Source of the DNA: Phycisphaerae bacterium
GTDB lineage: Bacteria; Planctomycetota; Phycisphaerae; SM23-33
Reading direction: 5' to 3'
Length of the DNA: 64,000 nt
Assembly (NCBI GenBank): GCA_016782885.1
Contig: JADHXQ010000001.1
Span: 40,732 to 104,731 of the forward strand
Shown here piece by piece: positions 44,123 through 51,869 of the stretch. A program made the translations under genes and the position numbers. The notes below the pieces were generated by a model. That model worked only from the letters and a program-made list of their open reading frames with translations. It was not told the DNA's origin and did not search any database. How positions within the stretch are numbered: position 1 is the stretch's first letter; each line of letters starts with the position of its first letter.

Positions 44123-45626
44123 CGCAGCCCTCGCCCTCGATGGCAAGCACAATATTTTCCGGGGTCATTTCCCGATCCCCTTTATGAAACTCTTTCACTA
44201 TGCGCCCCTTGTACATGACAATGACCCGATCGCATATTCCCGCCTGCTCTCTTGCCTTACTTGAAATAACAAGGATCGCGCTTCCTCTGGACGCCAGGTC
44301 TTCGACTATCTTGAAAATATCCTGCTTGGCCCGGATATCAACTCCCGTCGTAGGTTCATGAAGGATGAGGACGGAGGGGCTGACCGCAGCCAGTTTGGCA
44401 AAAACTACTTTCTGCTGGTTCCCCCCGCTCAACTGTCTCACTATCTCTTCCCGGTCGGGCGTTTTAATTCCCAGACTCTCGATGTATTCGTCCACGAGAT
44501 CTGCTTCTTCCTTAAGCCGAATCACTCCCAGGAAATTCTTGATCCTGTCCAGGACCGTATAGGTGACGTTTTCCCGAACGGACCTCAAACCAACCGTACC
44601 GTATTTAGTCCTGTCCTGAGGAAGGAGCGCCAGCCCCTGGTCAAAAGCCTCTTTGGGGCTGCGGGCGGTAAATGGCTTTCCATTAATGGTAACAGAGCCC
44701 ACGCCGCGGCGCTCCATACCAAACAAACCAGCCGCCAGATCTTCAGCACCGCATCCCTGGAGACCAGACAGACCGACAACCTCACCCTCATGCAAGACCA
44801 GATCAATGTTTTCATAGGACCCGCGGCGCGAGAGTCCTTCTATTTTCAGAACGGGCTTGTCCTTGATTACCGAAGCGGCCCGTTCATACTCCTTAACGTC
44901 TTGGCCCGCTATCAAGTGAGACAGCTTGTCCATATCCAGGTCGGCGGCATGGTAAGTTCCCGCCCCGATACCGTCTCTCAGCACCGTCACCCGGTCACAT
45001 ATCTCAAAGACCTCTTCAAGATGATGTGATATATAGATAAAAGCAACCCCCTGAACTTCCAGGGACTTGATAAAATTGAAAAGAAGCTCGATATCGGTAT
45101 GAGGAAGCGGAGCGGTGCATTCATCAAGGACAATAAGATTCGTGTTGCCGAACAGGGCCTTGGCGATCGCAAGCATTGTTTTTTCCGCGACCTTGAGTCC
45201 TTCCGCGGGCTTGCGGACATCCAGGTCCAGCCCCAGCTTCGCGAGCCTGTTTTCCGCTTCCCGGTATACCTCTTTCCAGTTGACAAGACCAAGCCTGTTG
45301 ACCGGCATGTCTCCGGCGAGAATGTTTTCCGCCACAGAAAGACTGTCCATCATGTTGACGATCTGGGGAACGTAAGCGACACCCGCCTGGAGCGCCGCGC
45401 TTGAGGCCATCCGTTCATGCTTATTTCCGTCAATCGTGATTGTCCCCGCGTCGGGCGTCTGCAAGCCCATAAGGATACGGACCAGGGTGGATTTCCCCGC
45501 GCCATTCTTTCCAACAAGCCCCAGGACTTCTCCTTCATATACCTCCAGGTCCACGTCTTTCAGGGCCTGAACGCCCGGGAAGGCCTGGCACATCCCTTCC
45601 ATTTTGAGTATGACCTTATTATTCAT
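44115..45626 (-). CDS. Sugar ABC transporter, double ATPase (RbsA/MglA type)
   Basis: A 503-aa ATPase with two ABC domains. The first has Walker A GKNGAGKST and Walker B LIVLDECTAP. The second has a degenerate Walker A (GLQGCGAED), signature LSGGNQQKV and Walker B VLILHEPTTGVD, the usual asymmetry of CUT2 carbohydrate importers. Its ATG overlaps the stop of the upstream permease, and its stop overlaps the start of the downstream permease. Confidence 0.93.
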   Translation of the reverse strand: MNNKVILKMEGMCQAFPGVQALKDVDLEVYEGEVLGLVGKNGAGKSTLVRILMGLQTPDAGTITIDGNKHERMASSAALQAGVAYVPQIVNMMDSLSVAENILAGDMPVNRLGLVNWKEVYREAENRLAKLGLDLDVRKPAEGLKVAEKTMLAIAKALFGNTNLIVLDECTAPLPHTDIELLFNFIKSLEVQGVAFIYISHHLEEVFEICDRVTVLRDGIGAGTYHAADLDMDKLSHLIAGQDVKEYERAASVIKDKPVLKIEGLSRRGSYENIDLVLHEGEVVGLSGLQGCGAEDLAAGLFGMERRGVGSVTINGKPFTARSPKEAFDQGLALLPQDRTKYGTVGLRSVRENVTYTVLDRIKNFLGVIRLKEEADLVDEYIESLGIKTPDREEIVRQLSGGNQQKVVFAKLAAVSPSVLILHEPTTGVDIRAKQDIFKIVEDLASRGSAILVISSKAREQAGICDRVIVMYKGRIVKEFHKGDREMTPENIVLAIEGEGCDG

Positions 45627-46726
45627 TTGGCGCCTTGCGCAAGTGATCTATTGATATTGAGATAGTCGTCCGAGAGCCCCACCAGGCTCTTTGAGAGCTG
45701 TTCCTTCAGAGTTTTCCTGGCAAGATAACGGTTCTTTAAGGCATCAAGCAGGATCGCCAGGAGAAGCAGCCCACCGAGGATAGCGTCTATTATCCATGGA
45801 GATGCCTGGACGATAAGAAGCCCCGTATCAAGGACCCCCCAGAGAATAACTCCTCCCATCGCGCCAATCATATTGCCGCGTCCTCCTTTCAGGCTGATCC
45901 CGCCGATAATGGCCGCCGCCTGTATGGAGAAAATCCAGTGGTATCCAGTTTTCATCGTCGCGCTGTCCATTCGCCCCGCCAGCACCCACGCGGCCAGTGC
46001 GGCACAGAACCCGGAAATTGTGTAAACAGCGATAATGATTCGCTCAGACCTGATCCCAGCCGCCTCGGCAGCGGCCCTGTTGGCGCCAACGGCGTATATG
46101 TTCCGTCCAAAACGCGTGTACCGGGTGATAATGTGGACCGCGGCGAAAATGAGAAAAAAGAACAAAAGGCTTACCGAGACCCTTACAGGTTTTCCGTCAA
46201 CCATAACGGTGAAAAGACTTCCGCCCCCCAACCATCCGAATCCATCACCGAGACCGCTGGCGCTGGTGGCGGGAGAAATGAGATAAGAAACGCCTCGAAG
46301 TGTTATCAGCACAGCTATGGTATAGACAAGATTGTTGAGTTTGAGTTTCGTTATCATCAGCCCGTTAAGCATGCCTATCAGCACCCCCGCGCCCAGCATA
46401 AGGACTATCACCATCCCGCCGGGCAGCATGGTCCCCCAACCACCCAGTTCGGGTGAAGCGATGAGTAACGTCGCCGAAAACGCCGTCAGCCCCAGCACCG
46501 ACTCCGAAGAGAGGTCAAAGTGCTTCGTGAGCATCACAAAAGACTGCCCGATGACAAGGATCCCGATTGGCGCTACCCGTGGAATTATGCCTAACAGGGT
46601 ATAAGGCCTCAGGAACCGGCCCGAAAGCAAGGAGAACACAATCACGGAAACCGCGACAAGCAACCAGGCTATGTTATTGAGAAGAAGAAACAGAACGCGA
46701 TTCAGATAATCTCCTCGTTTGTTCAT
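45623..46726 (-). CDS. Sugar ABC transporter permease (RbsC type)
   Basis: A 367-aa polytopic permease with about ten helices. FDLSSESVLGLTAF, MLNGLMITKLKLNN and the coupling loop ANRAAAEAAGIRSERI are typical of CUT2 permeases. ATG 46726 is preferred to the GTG at 46744. It pairs with the frameshifted permease to form the membrane core; if that partner is dead, a homodimer might still work. Confidence 0.9.
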   Translation of the reverse strand: MNKRGDYLNRVLFLLLNNIAWLLVAVSVIVFSLLSGRFLRPYTLLGIIPRVAPIGILVIGQSFVMLTKHFDLSSESVLGLTAFSATLLIASPELGGWGTMLPGGMVIVLMLGAGVLIGMLNGLMITKLKLNNLVYTIAVLITLRGVSYLISPATSASGLGDGFGWLGGGSLFTVMVDGKPVRVSVSLLFFFLIFAAVHIITRYTRFGRNIYAVGANRAAAEAAGIRSERIIIAVYTISGFCAALAAWVLAGRMDSATMKTGYHWIFSIQAAAIIGGISLKGGRGNMIGAMGGVILWGVLDTGLLIVQASPWIIDAILGGLLLLAILLDALKNRYLARKTLKEQLSKSLVGLSDDYLNINRSLAQGAK

Positions 46727-46750
46727 TTTCTCTGCTGCGTCCACTGGGAC

Positions 46751-47797
46751 TTACTGGTTTCCCCACAGGCGCTTGTCGTCAACGTTGTCTTTAGTCACGA
46801 CAGTCGTGGCAAGGAGCATCATTAAACCATTATCAGCTTGAAAGATTCTTGCCGGGGACCAGAGGGCTCCTTCTTTAATGAAAGGACCTGTTGCTATGGT
46901 TTCTCCTTTCAAAACTTCCTTTTCCACAAAGTCCAGGACGATACCGCAATCCGTACATGGCTGACTGTATGACGCATCCTGCCATCCTTCGCGGACCGCT
47001 TTGAGCCCGGTGGGACTACCGTCGATCGCCCCGTACCAGATATGCCCCTTCTGGCCTGCTTTGATCTTTTTTCCCAACTGGGCCAAAGCCGAGAGTATCG
47101 GGGTAGTCCCTATCACGTCGGTGTGGCTGAAAATCGCGTCCACCGACTGGGAACCGACAACATCCAGCGCGCCTTTAAAGAACTTGTCCTGGTCCCACTC
47201 AGTAGGCTTCGATAGAACTTTAATATTGGGGTATTTGGCCATATGTTCGTTAAAGCCTTTGTTCCTCATCTGCGCCACACTGGAGGCCATGTCTCCCTGC
47301 AATTCCAGAACTACCCCCTTGTGCTCGCCATATTTTTTCTTCAAGAAAGCCACCGCCCCCACCGCCGCCTGGCGCCCCCCCATCTCGTTATCGGCCTGAA
47401 CCGTCATATTAAGCGGTGTTCCAACTGTCGAGCGATCTACTCCATAGACCGGGATTCCCGCATCTCGCGCTTTCTTAACACCGGAGCCTATCGATTTAGC
47501 ATCGATGGGACAGATAAGAATCGCGTCAACCCCTAAAGCAATCAGGCTTTCCATCTGGTCGAGCTGTTTCTCGGCGCTGGTGCCGGCGGAAAAGTTTATG
47601 ATTTTCCAACCTTTTTCCTCAGCCCGTTTATCGACACTGTTCTTTATCGCTGAATGAAAAGCATTCATCTCGGGATGCAGTGCTCCAACGGTAAAGACCT
47701 TCTCACTTCCATCTCCCTGCTTGCCGCATCCGCAAACCAAGATCATTGCTGAAAAAAATCCGACAGCATAAAAGCAGAATGTTCTTCGGTCTGTCAT
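46751..47797 (-). CDS. Sugar-binding lipoprotein of the ABC importer
   Basis: A 348-aa periplasmic-binding-protein type I receptor with lipobox VCGC. FTVGALHPEMNAFHSAIKNSVDKRAEEKGW, GVDAILICPIDAKS and IPVYGVDRS fit the RbsB-like fold that binds pentoses, hexoses or small polyols. AAAGGTGG precedes the ATG. It is the first gene of the operon, directly behind its promoter. Confidence 0.9.
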   Translation of the reverse strand: MTDRRTFCFYAVGFFSAMILVCGCGKQGDGSEKVFTVGALHPEMNAFHSAIKNSVDKRAEEKGWKIINFSAGTSAEKQLDQMESLIALGVDAILICPIDAKSIGSGVKKARDAGIPVYGVDRSTVGTPLNMTVQADNEMGGRQAAVGAVAFLKKKYGEHKGVVLELQGDMASSVAQMRNKGFNEHMAKYPNIKVLSKPTEWDQDKFFKGALDVVGSQSVDAIFSHTDVIGTTPILSALAQLGKKIKAGQKGHIWYGAIDGSPTGLKAVREGWQDASYSQPCTDCGIVLDFVEKEVLKGETIATGPFIKEGALWSPARIFQADNGLMMLLATTVVTKDNVDDKRLWGNQ

Positions 47798-47828
47798 CGC
47801 ACCACCTTTCTATTTGTGACTCGCTAAC

Positions 47829-47847
47829 ATGGTAACATACGAACCAT
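47829..47847. promoter_or_regulatory. Possible operator of the sugar operon
   Basis: ATGGT-9-ACCAT lies between the -10 box and the ribosome binding site of the binding-protein gene. A dyad here could bind a LacI- or GntR-type repressor; no regulator gene is in the operon. Confidence 0.3.
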
Positions 47848-47855
47848 AAGGAATG

Positions 47856-47884
47856 AGTCTATCCACGGGGCAAGAAGAAGTCAA
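47856..47884 (-). promoter_or_regulatory. Promoter of the sugar operon
   Basis: On the minus strand TTGACT is followed after 17 bases by TAGACT. Transcription would start near 47849, about 50 bases before the first ATG. Confidence 0.55.
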
Positions 47885-47991
47885 TGTCAGAGATGATGAC
47901 GGCAGCTCTTATTACAAAGCCACGTGAAAACGCCATGGTATTACTCGGTTTTAGGGGAATTCGCAGTACTGCTGTTTTTTCGCTTACCTGC

Positions 47992-48020
47992 TTGACTAAT
48001 CGAAGCAGTTTGAATATAAT
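47992..48020 (+). promoter_or_regulatory. Near-consensus sigma70 promoter
   Basis: TTGACT and TATAAT are 17 bases apart. They would drive the 48219 gene with a leader of about 190 bases. In that leader I see only a 19-codon ORF starting at ATG 48073, without recognisable content. Confidence 0.65.
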
Positions 48021-48218
48021 ACTTTAGTCGTGTAACCTACCGAACCAAGGGATAAGCAGGACGACCGGCAGGATGCCCAAAGGCGTCTACCGCCAACCAG
48101 ACAAGAGAGAAAGGGTTTTCAAAAAGCCTTAGTCCGCGGGCTTGCAGTTTAAATTTTCGCACGCTGCGGCTGACGGAGTGCCCCCCGCCCCGCCATAACC
48201 ACCGGATTACAACGTACA

Positions 48219-49502
48219 GTGAACTCGACGAAACGCAAAGTCATGCAACCGGAAGCGTCAGCGCCCCGAAACAATACCGCCAGAACCGGGCACTCGTTCA
48301 AGAGAGGCGCCGCGGCAGTCGCAATTGTCATGGTTGCGGCGCTGATTCCCTGCGTGGTGATTCTGCGAAACAGCATGTCGAGTTCCGCGCACACAAACCC
48401 GGACGCCGCCTCATCGCCAGTCGCCAAACCGTGGGGACAACTGGAATACACGCCCATCGTTATCGCCCCGCCACTGGAATTCGTACCCGATCCGCCGATC
48501 GAGTGTTATTCCGAGGATACTGTATGGCACTTTTCGGAGCTTGGCCCGGACGGTCTATCGATCCTTCTCCAGAAAACAGGTCTCTCGGCGCCGTTTAGCG
48601 AAAAGTTGCTTTCCATGGCCGTTCCCAACGAAGCAATCGGCGGTATGAGCATCCATCCTCACAGGCAATTCGTATTGGATATAAGCCCCAAAGATCGTGC
48701 TGCACTCTATATCGCGTTGTATGACAACCGGCAGAACATCGATCAACAGAATCTGTTTCGGTTTCACGGGAGTTCACCCGACGATTGGTTCGCCGGTTCG
48801 GAGGTCTCTCCGGCAGTCAGAAAACTCGTCGATCCATTGATTTACCGACGCGGAGAGTTCATGTATTTCGCCGATATCCGAAGCATCGGGTATATCGCTT
48901 CGCGCACGAAACGTTTGAATCTGTTGAAGGCACTTAAGCGCGACGCGACGTTTCTCGCTCATCTGAAGATATCGCCTGATTCGGATATCGAAGCCCTGGT
49001 CAAATACTGGGGGCGCGGGGGCAGGGAAAATGAGGTGCGGCCGATCCTGGAAGCAATGATGCAGCGGGGAGGCGAGCAGTCCATCAATATCACGCATCTC
49101 CTGCCCGCCCTCGCCCGGCAAAGGCTGTACACCTATCCGAAACGTTCGGACTCGGACATTATGGTCTACCGTCGCGATTGTCACTGGACCTCACTGAACT
49201 TTTTCAACGAAGTGCCCGACGACAGCTTGAGCTTAGCCGACGGCAAGAACGCCTTTACCGCAATTACGACCAACTATTACCAAATCAGCGGTGGTCTTCG
49301 ATTGGGCGATATAATCGTGTTCGTCAACCCGCAGAGGCTTGCTATACATTCGGCAGTATACATCGCCGACGACGTCTTTTTCCACAGATGCGGAGCCCAA
49401 TCCTGGGCGCCATGGGCGCTGACGCGACGGAAACACCTCGAGCACTACTATCCTTCGCATAAGAAATACAAAATACGCTACTTTCGGCACAATAGCCTGT
49501 AA
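48219..49502 (+). CDS. Membrane-anchored protein with NlpC/P60-like cysteine peptidase features
   Basis: A 427-aa protein with a single N-terminal membrane segment (GAAAVAIVMVAALIPCVVIL). A middle region of about 230 residues is unrecognised. The C-terminal part RRDCHWTSLNFFN...LRLGDIIVFVNPQRLAIHSAVYIADDVFFHRCG has the Cys, GD(I)xxF and His spacing of NlpC/P60-type amidases, in a diverged form. The GTG start is taken from the track; ATG 48243 is an alternative. Possible role in cell-wall or peptide hydrolysis; low certainty. Confidence 0.5.
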   Translation: MNSTKRKVMQPEASAPRNNTARTGHSFKRGAAAVAIVMVAALIPCVVILRNSMSSSAHTNPDAASSPVAKPWGQLEYTPIVIAPPLEFVPDPPIECYSEDTVWHFSELGPDGLSILLQKTGLSAPFSEKLLSMAVPNEAIGGMSIHPHRQFVLDISPKDRAALYIALYDNRQNIDQQNLFRFHGSSPDDWFAGSEVSPAVRKLVDPLIYRRGEFMYFADIRSIGYIASRTKRLNLLKALKRDATFLAHLKISPDSDIEALVKYWGRGGRENEVRPILEAMMQRGGEQSINITHLLPALARQRLYTYPKRSDSDIMVYRRDCHWTSLNFFNEVPDDSLSLADGKNAFTAITTNYYQISGGLRLGDIIVFVNPQRLAIHSAVYIADDVFFHRCGAQSWAPWALTRRKHLEHYYPSHKKYKIRYFRHNSL

Positions 49503-49509
49503 GGGACAA

Positions 49510-49534
49510 GTATCCGTCACTCCCCGACGGATAC
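49510..49534. terminator. Hairpin after the 48219 gene
   Basis: A perfect 9-bp stem GTATCCGTC / GACGGATAC with a 7-base loop starts eight bases after the stop. There is no T tract. Confidence 0.4.
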
Positions 49535-49710
49535 GTGCGCTCAGACGTCGCATATCTTGACGGCCTGGGCGAGTGACGCCGCCGAATCCCGTTTGGGTAC
49601 GAATTCATGGGCGACGTGGGCGCGAGAAACGAGCCCGCAATCAGCTGAGATCAGGAGGCTTCTTACGGACTCGTTTCGTCGCGGTGTAGCGGACACCGGG
49701 AGTAAATTCG

Positions 49711-49959
49711 TTATTTTTCGGCCTTGTCACGCCGGTGCCTGGATTTCTCGTGGGCCTTGCGGCGGTCTGACATCTGTTCCTTGAACCGGGCTTTCTGCTC
49801 GTCGGTCAGGACGGCGTCGATTTCCTTGCGCATCTCAGCACCGCCGCCGTGCCGCCTGGCTTTGCGGTCGCGCTTGGGGGCTTCATCCCGCGCGATGACC
49901 ACTCCAGACACTACCGAGAAAACCAGCACAATTGCTCCAAGCATCACAAACTTCTTCAT
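49711..49959 (-). CDS. Small exported CpxP/Spy-like protein
   Basis: An 82-aa protein with signal MKKFVMLGAIVLVFSVVSGVV and a short, highly charged mature part. EIDAVLTDEQKARFKEQMSDRRKAHE resembles the LTxxQ helix of CpxP/Spy-type periplasmic stress proteins. ATG 49959 has GGAG nine bases upstream. Function beyond this resemblance is unknown. Confidence 0.5.
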   Translation of the reverse strand: MKKFVMLGAIVLVFSVVSGVVIARDEAPKRDRKARRHGGGAEMRKEIDAVLTDEQKARFKEQMSDRRKAHEKSRHRRDKAEK

Positions 49960-50187
49960 TTCCATGCTCCCGGGATCCATTGGGTCCGCTTTGAGATAAT
50001 TGAACTACTCAAAAAACGAGTCTATTTGTAACTCTTCGTCCTTAGCTTGTTGAACGGTCGGGGCCTTGGATTATTGCAGAAATTGATCTCATCAAGTTCC
50101 ATCGGGCACGTCGCTGCGATCAAAGCTGAAAGGAAACTCCAATACACCCTTGCTCATCGCGGGGTATCGCAGATATGTTGGTGTCAT

Positions 50188-51147
50188 ATGGAAGGTAAAT
50201 ACGAACAATTCGACCCCGCCAAACTGAACATCCTCCCCCTGGACCAACGCAGGAATCTCGTCACGCTCGACGACGTTCTCCATGTCGGGGACATGCCGAT
50301 ACCGCTGGATAACGACGAGATCACCCTCGTCGCCGACGCCATCACCACCGCAAACAAACGCGGTGCGGCAGTGGTGATGATGATGGGGGCTCACACGATC
50401 AAGCAGGGCCTAAGCCGCTACCTCATAGACTTCATCCGCCGCGGATGGATCTCGGTAGTCGCCTGCAATGGCGCCTGCGCCATACACGATTACGAACTCG
50501 CGAGGATCGGCGCAACCTCCGAATCGGTAGCCGACAACATCGGCGCCGGGCAATTCGGCATGTGGCGGGAAACCGCCGAACTCAACGATATCGTGGCGGC
50601 CGGGAATGCGGACGCCCTCGGTTTCGGACAGTCCGTCGGACGCGCAATCTCGCAAAGCCAACTGCCCCACAAGGACGTATCCATATTCGCAGCCGCGTGG
50701 GAAGCCGGCGTACCGGCGACCGTCCATGTCGCAATCGGGCAAGACATCCTCCACCAGCATCCCAACTTCGATCCGGGCGCCGCGGGCGAGTCAAGTTACA
50801 GGGATTTCCTGATCCTCACCAGGGTCATCGAGAACCTCTCCGGCGGCGTACTGCTCTGCTTCGGTACGGCGGTGATGGGTCCCGAAGTGTACCTCAAGGC
50901 CCTGTCGATGGCCCGAAACGCCGCTGCCGCCGAGGGAAGGGAGATCCGGGATTTTACTTCGGCGGTATTCGACCTGGTCAACCTGACCGGCGACCTGCGA
51001 ACCGAGGCGCCCAAAGATTCGCCCGAGTACTACTACCGCCCATTCAAGACCATCCTGGTAAGAACGGTCCGCGATGGCGGGCGGAGCTTTTACATCCGTG
51101 GCGACCACCTGGCGACAATACCGGCGCTCCACAAACTCCTGACCTGA
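50188..51147 (+). CDS. Deoxyhypusine-synthase-like protein
   Basis: A 319-aa protein. GAHTIKQGLSRYLIDFIRRGWI...NGACAIHDYELARIGATSESVADNI resembles the NAD-binding core of the bacterial deoxyhypusine-synthase-like family. The end GDHLATIPALHKLL also fits that group. Bacteria lack eIF5A, so the substrate is unknown; related enzymes make homospermidine or related products. ATG 50188 is preferred over the longer track frame; there is no clear Shine-Dalgarno. Confidence 0.6.
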   Translation: MEGKYEQFDPAKLNILPLDQRRNLVTLDDVLHVGDMPIPLDNDEITLVADAITTANKRGAAVVMMMGAHTIKQGLSRYLIDFIRRGWISVVACNGACAIHDYELARIGATSESVADNIGAGQFGMWRETAELNDIVAAGNADALGFGQSVGRAISQSQLPHKDVSIFAAAWEAGVPATVHVAIGQDILHQHPNFDPGAAGESSYRDFLILTRVIENLSGGVLLCFGTAVMGPEVYLKALSMARNAAAAEGREIRDFTSAVFDLVNLTGDLRTEAPKDSPEYYYRPFKTILVRTVRDGGRSFYIRGDHLATIPALHKLLT

Positions 51148-51408
51148 CCGCCCCGCCGGCGCACGGGGGATGTCACAAATGGTTCACAGTTCTGGACAAT
51201 GTGAACATCACAACAATCCGGGACACATGGACCCATATCAACTATATCCGCCTTAAAAAACAGAACTTACTTGCAATTTCAGCATTCCATAAAGCTGTTT
51301 CCCGCTCGCCGCGGCCTGTTCCAGTGTGACATATGCGTCTCTGGTGTCGATCGGAGCACGATGGATATTGAGGACGCAAATAATCGCTAAATTAAGTTTG
51401 GAATACTC

Positions 51409-51438
51409 TTGACAGGCCTGTGGGCTTCCGGCTAGGCT
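51409..51438 (+). promoter_or_regulatory. Promoter of cspA
   Basis: TTGACA with TAGGCT 18 bases downstream. It leaves a 5' UTR of about 130 bases, as usual for cold-shock mRNAs. The rest of 51148-51408 shows no gene. Confidence 0.45.
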
Positions 51439-51577
51439 CTGTGGCAAGTATAAGTGCTAATGGGTTGGCGGGCTGATTGTGGAAGCGTTTCCCGTCCCGC
51501 TGAGAAGGTCTGGGGTAACATCCGGACGTTATTGCTGAATGCAAATCCGACGCGCTAGTTTATGAAGGAGCCATGAG

Positions 51578-51778
51578 ATGGCTAACGGTACTGTGAAGTG
51601 GTTTAAGGACGAGAAGGGCTTTGGTTTTATCGAGATGGAAGATGGTACGGACGCTTTCGTACACCATAGCGATATCGCGGGCGAAGGTTTCAAGTCGCTG
51701 TCTGAAGGCGATGCGGTAACCTGTGACGTGGTCCAGGGCGAAAAAGGCCCCCGGGCGACAAACGTACAGAAGGTCTAA
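51578..51778 (+). CDS. cspA: Cold-shock protein (CspA family)
   Basis: A 66-aa single OB-fold RNA chaperone. RNP1 is KGFGFIEM and RNP2 is DAFVHHSDI, with the start [16 protein letters not shown] precedes the ATG. An intrinsic terminator follows. The last 58 coding bases and the terminator are duplicated at 57792-57917. Confidence 0.97.
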   Translation: MANGTVKWFKDEKGFGFIEMEDGTDAFVHHSDIAGEGFKSLSEGDAVTCDVVQGEKGPRATNVQKV

Positions 51779-51845
51779 GCCCGTCCGTATTGGACTAGAT
51801 CATCGGCGCCGTCCTTTTGGGCGGCGCTTCTTTATGCGCGATGCG
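51721..51845 (+). repeat. Direct repeat, copy A (cspA 3' end plus terminator)
   Basis: This 125-bp stretch recurs at 57792-57917 in the same orientation with about six substitutions and one small indel. The two copies bracket the macroglobulin gene. Confidence 0.9.
51806..51835 (+). terminator. cspA intrinsic terminator
   Basis: Stem GCGCCGTCC / GGGCGGCGC with a TTTT loop is followed by TTCTTTAT. Confidence 0.8.
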
Positions 51846-51869
51846 GGACGTACCTGAAAAAACAATGAT

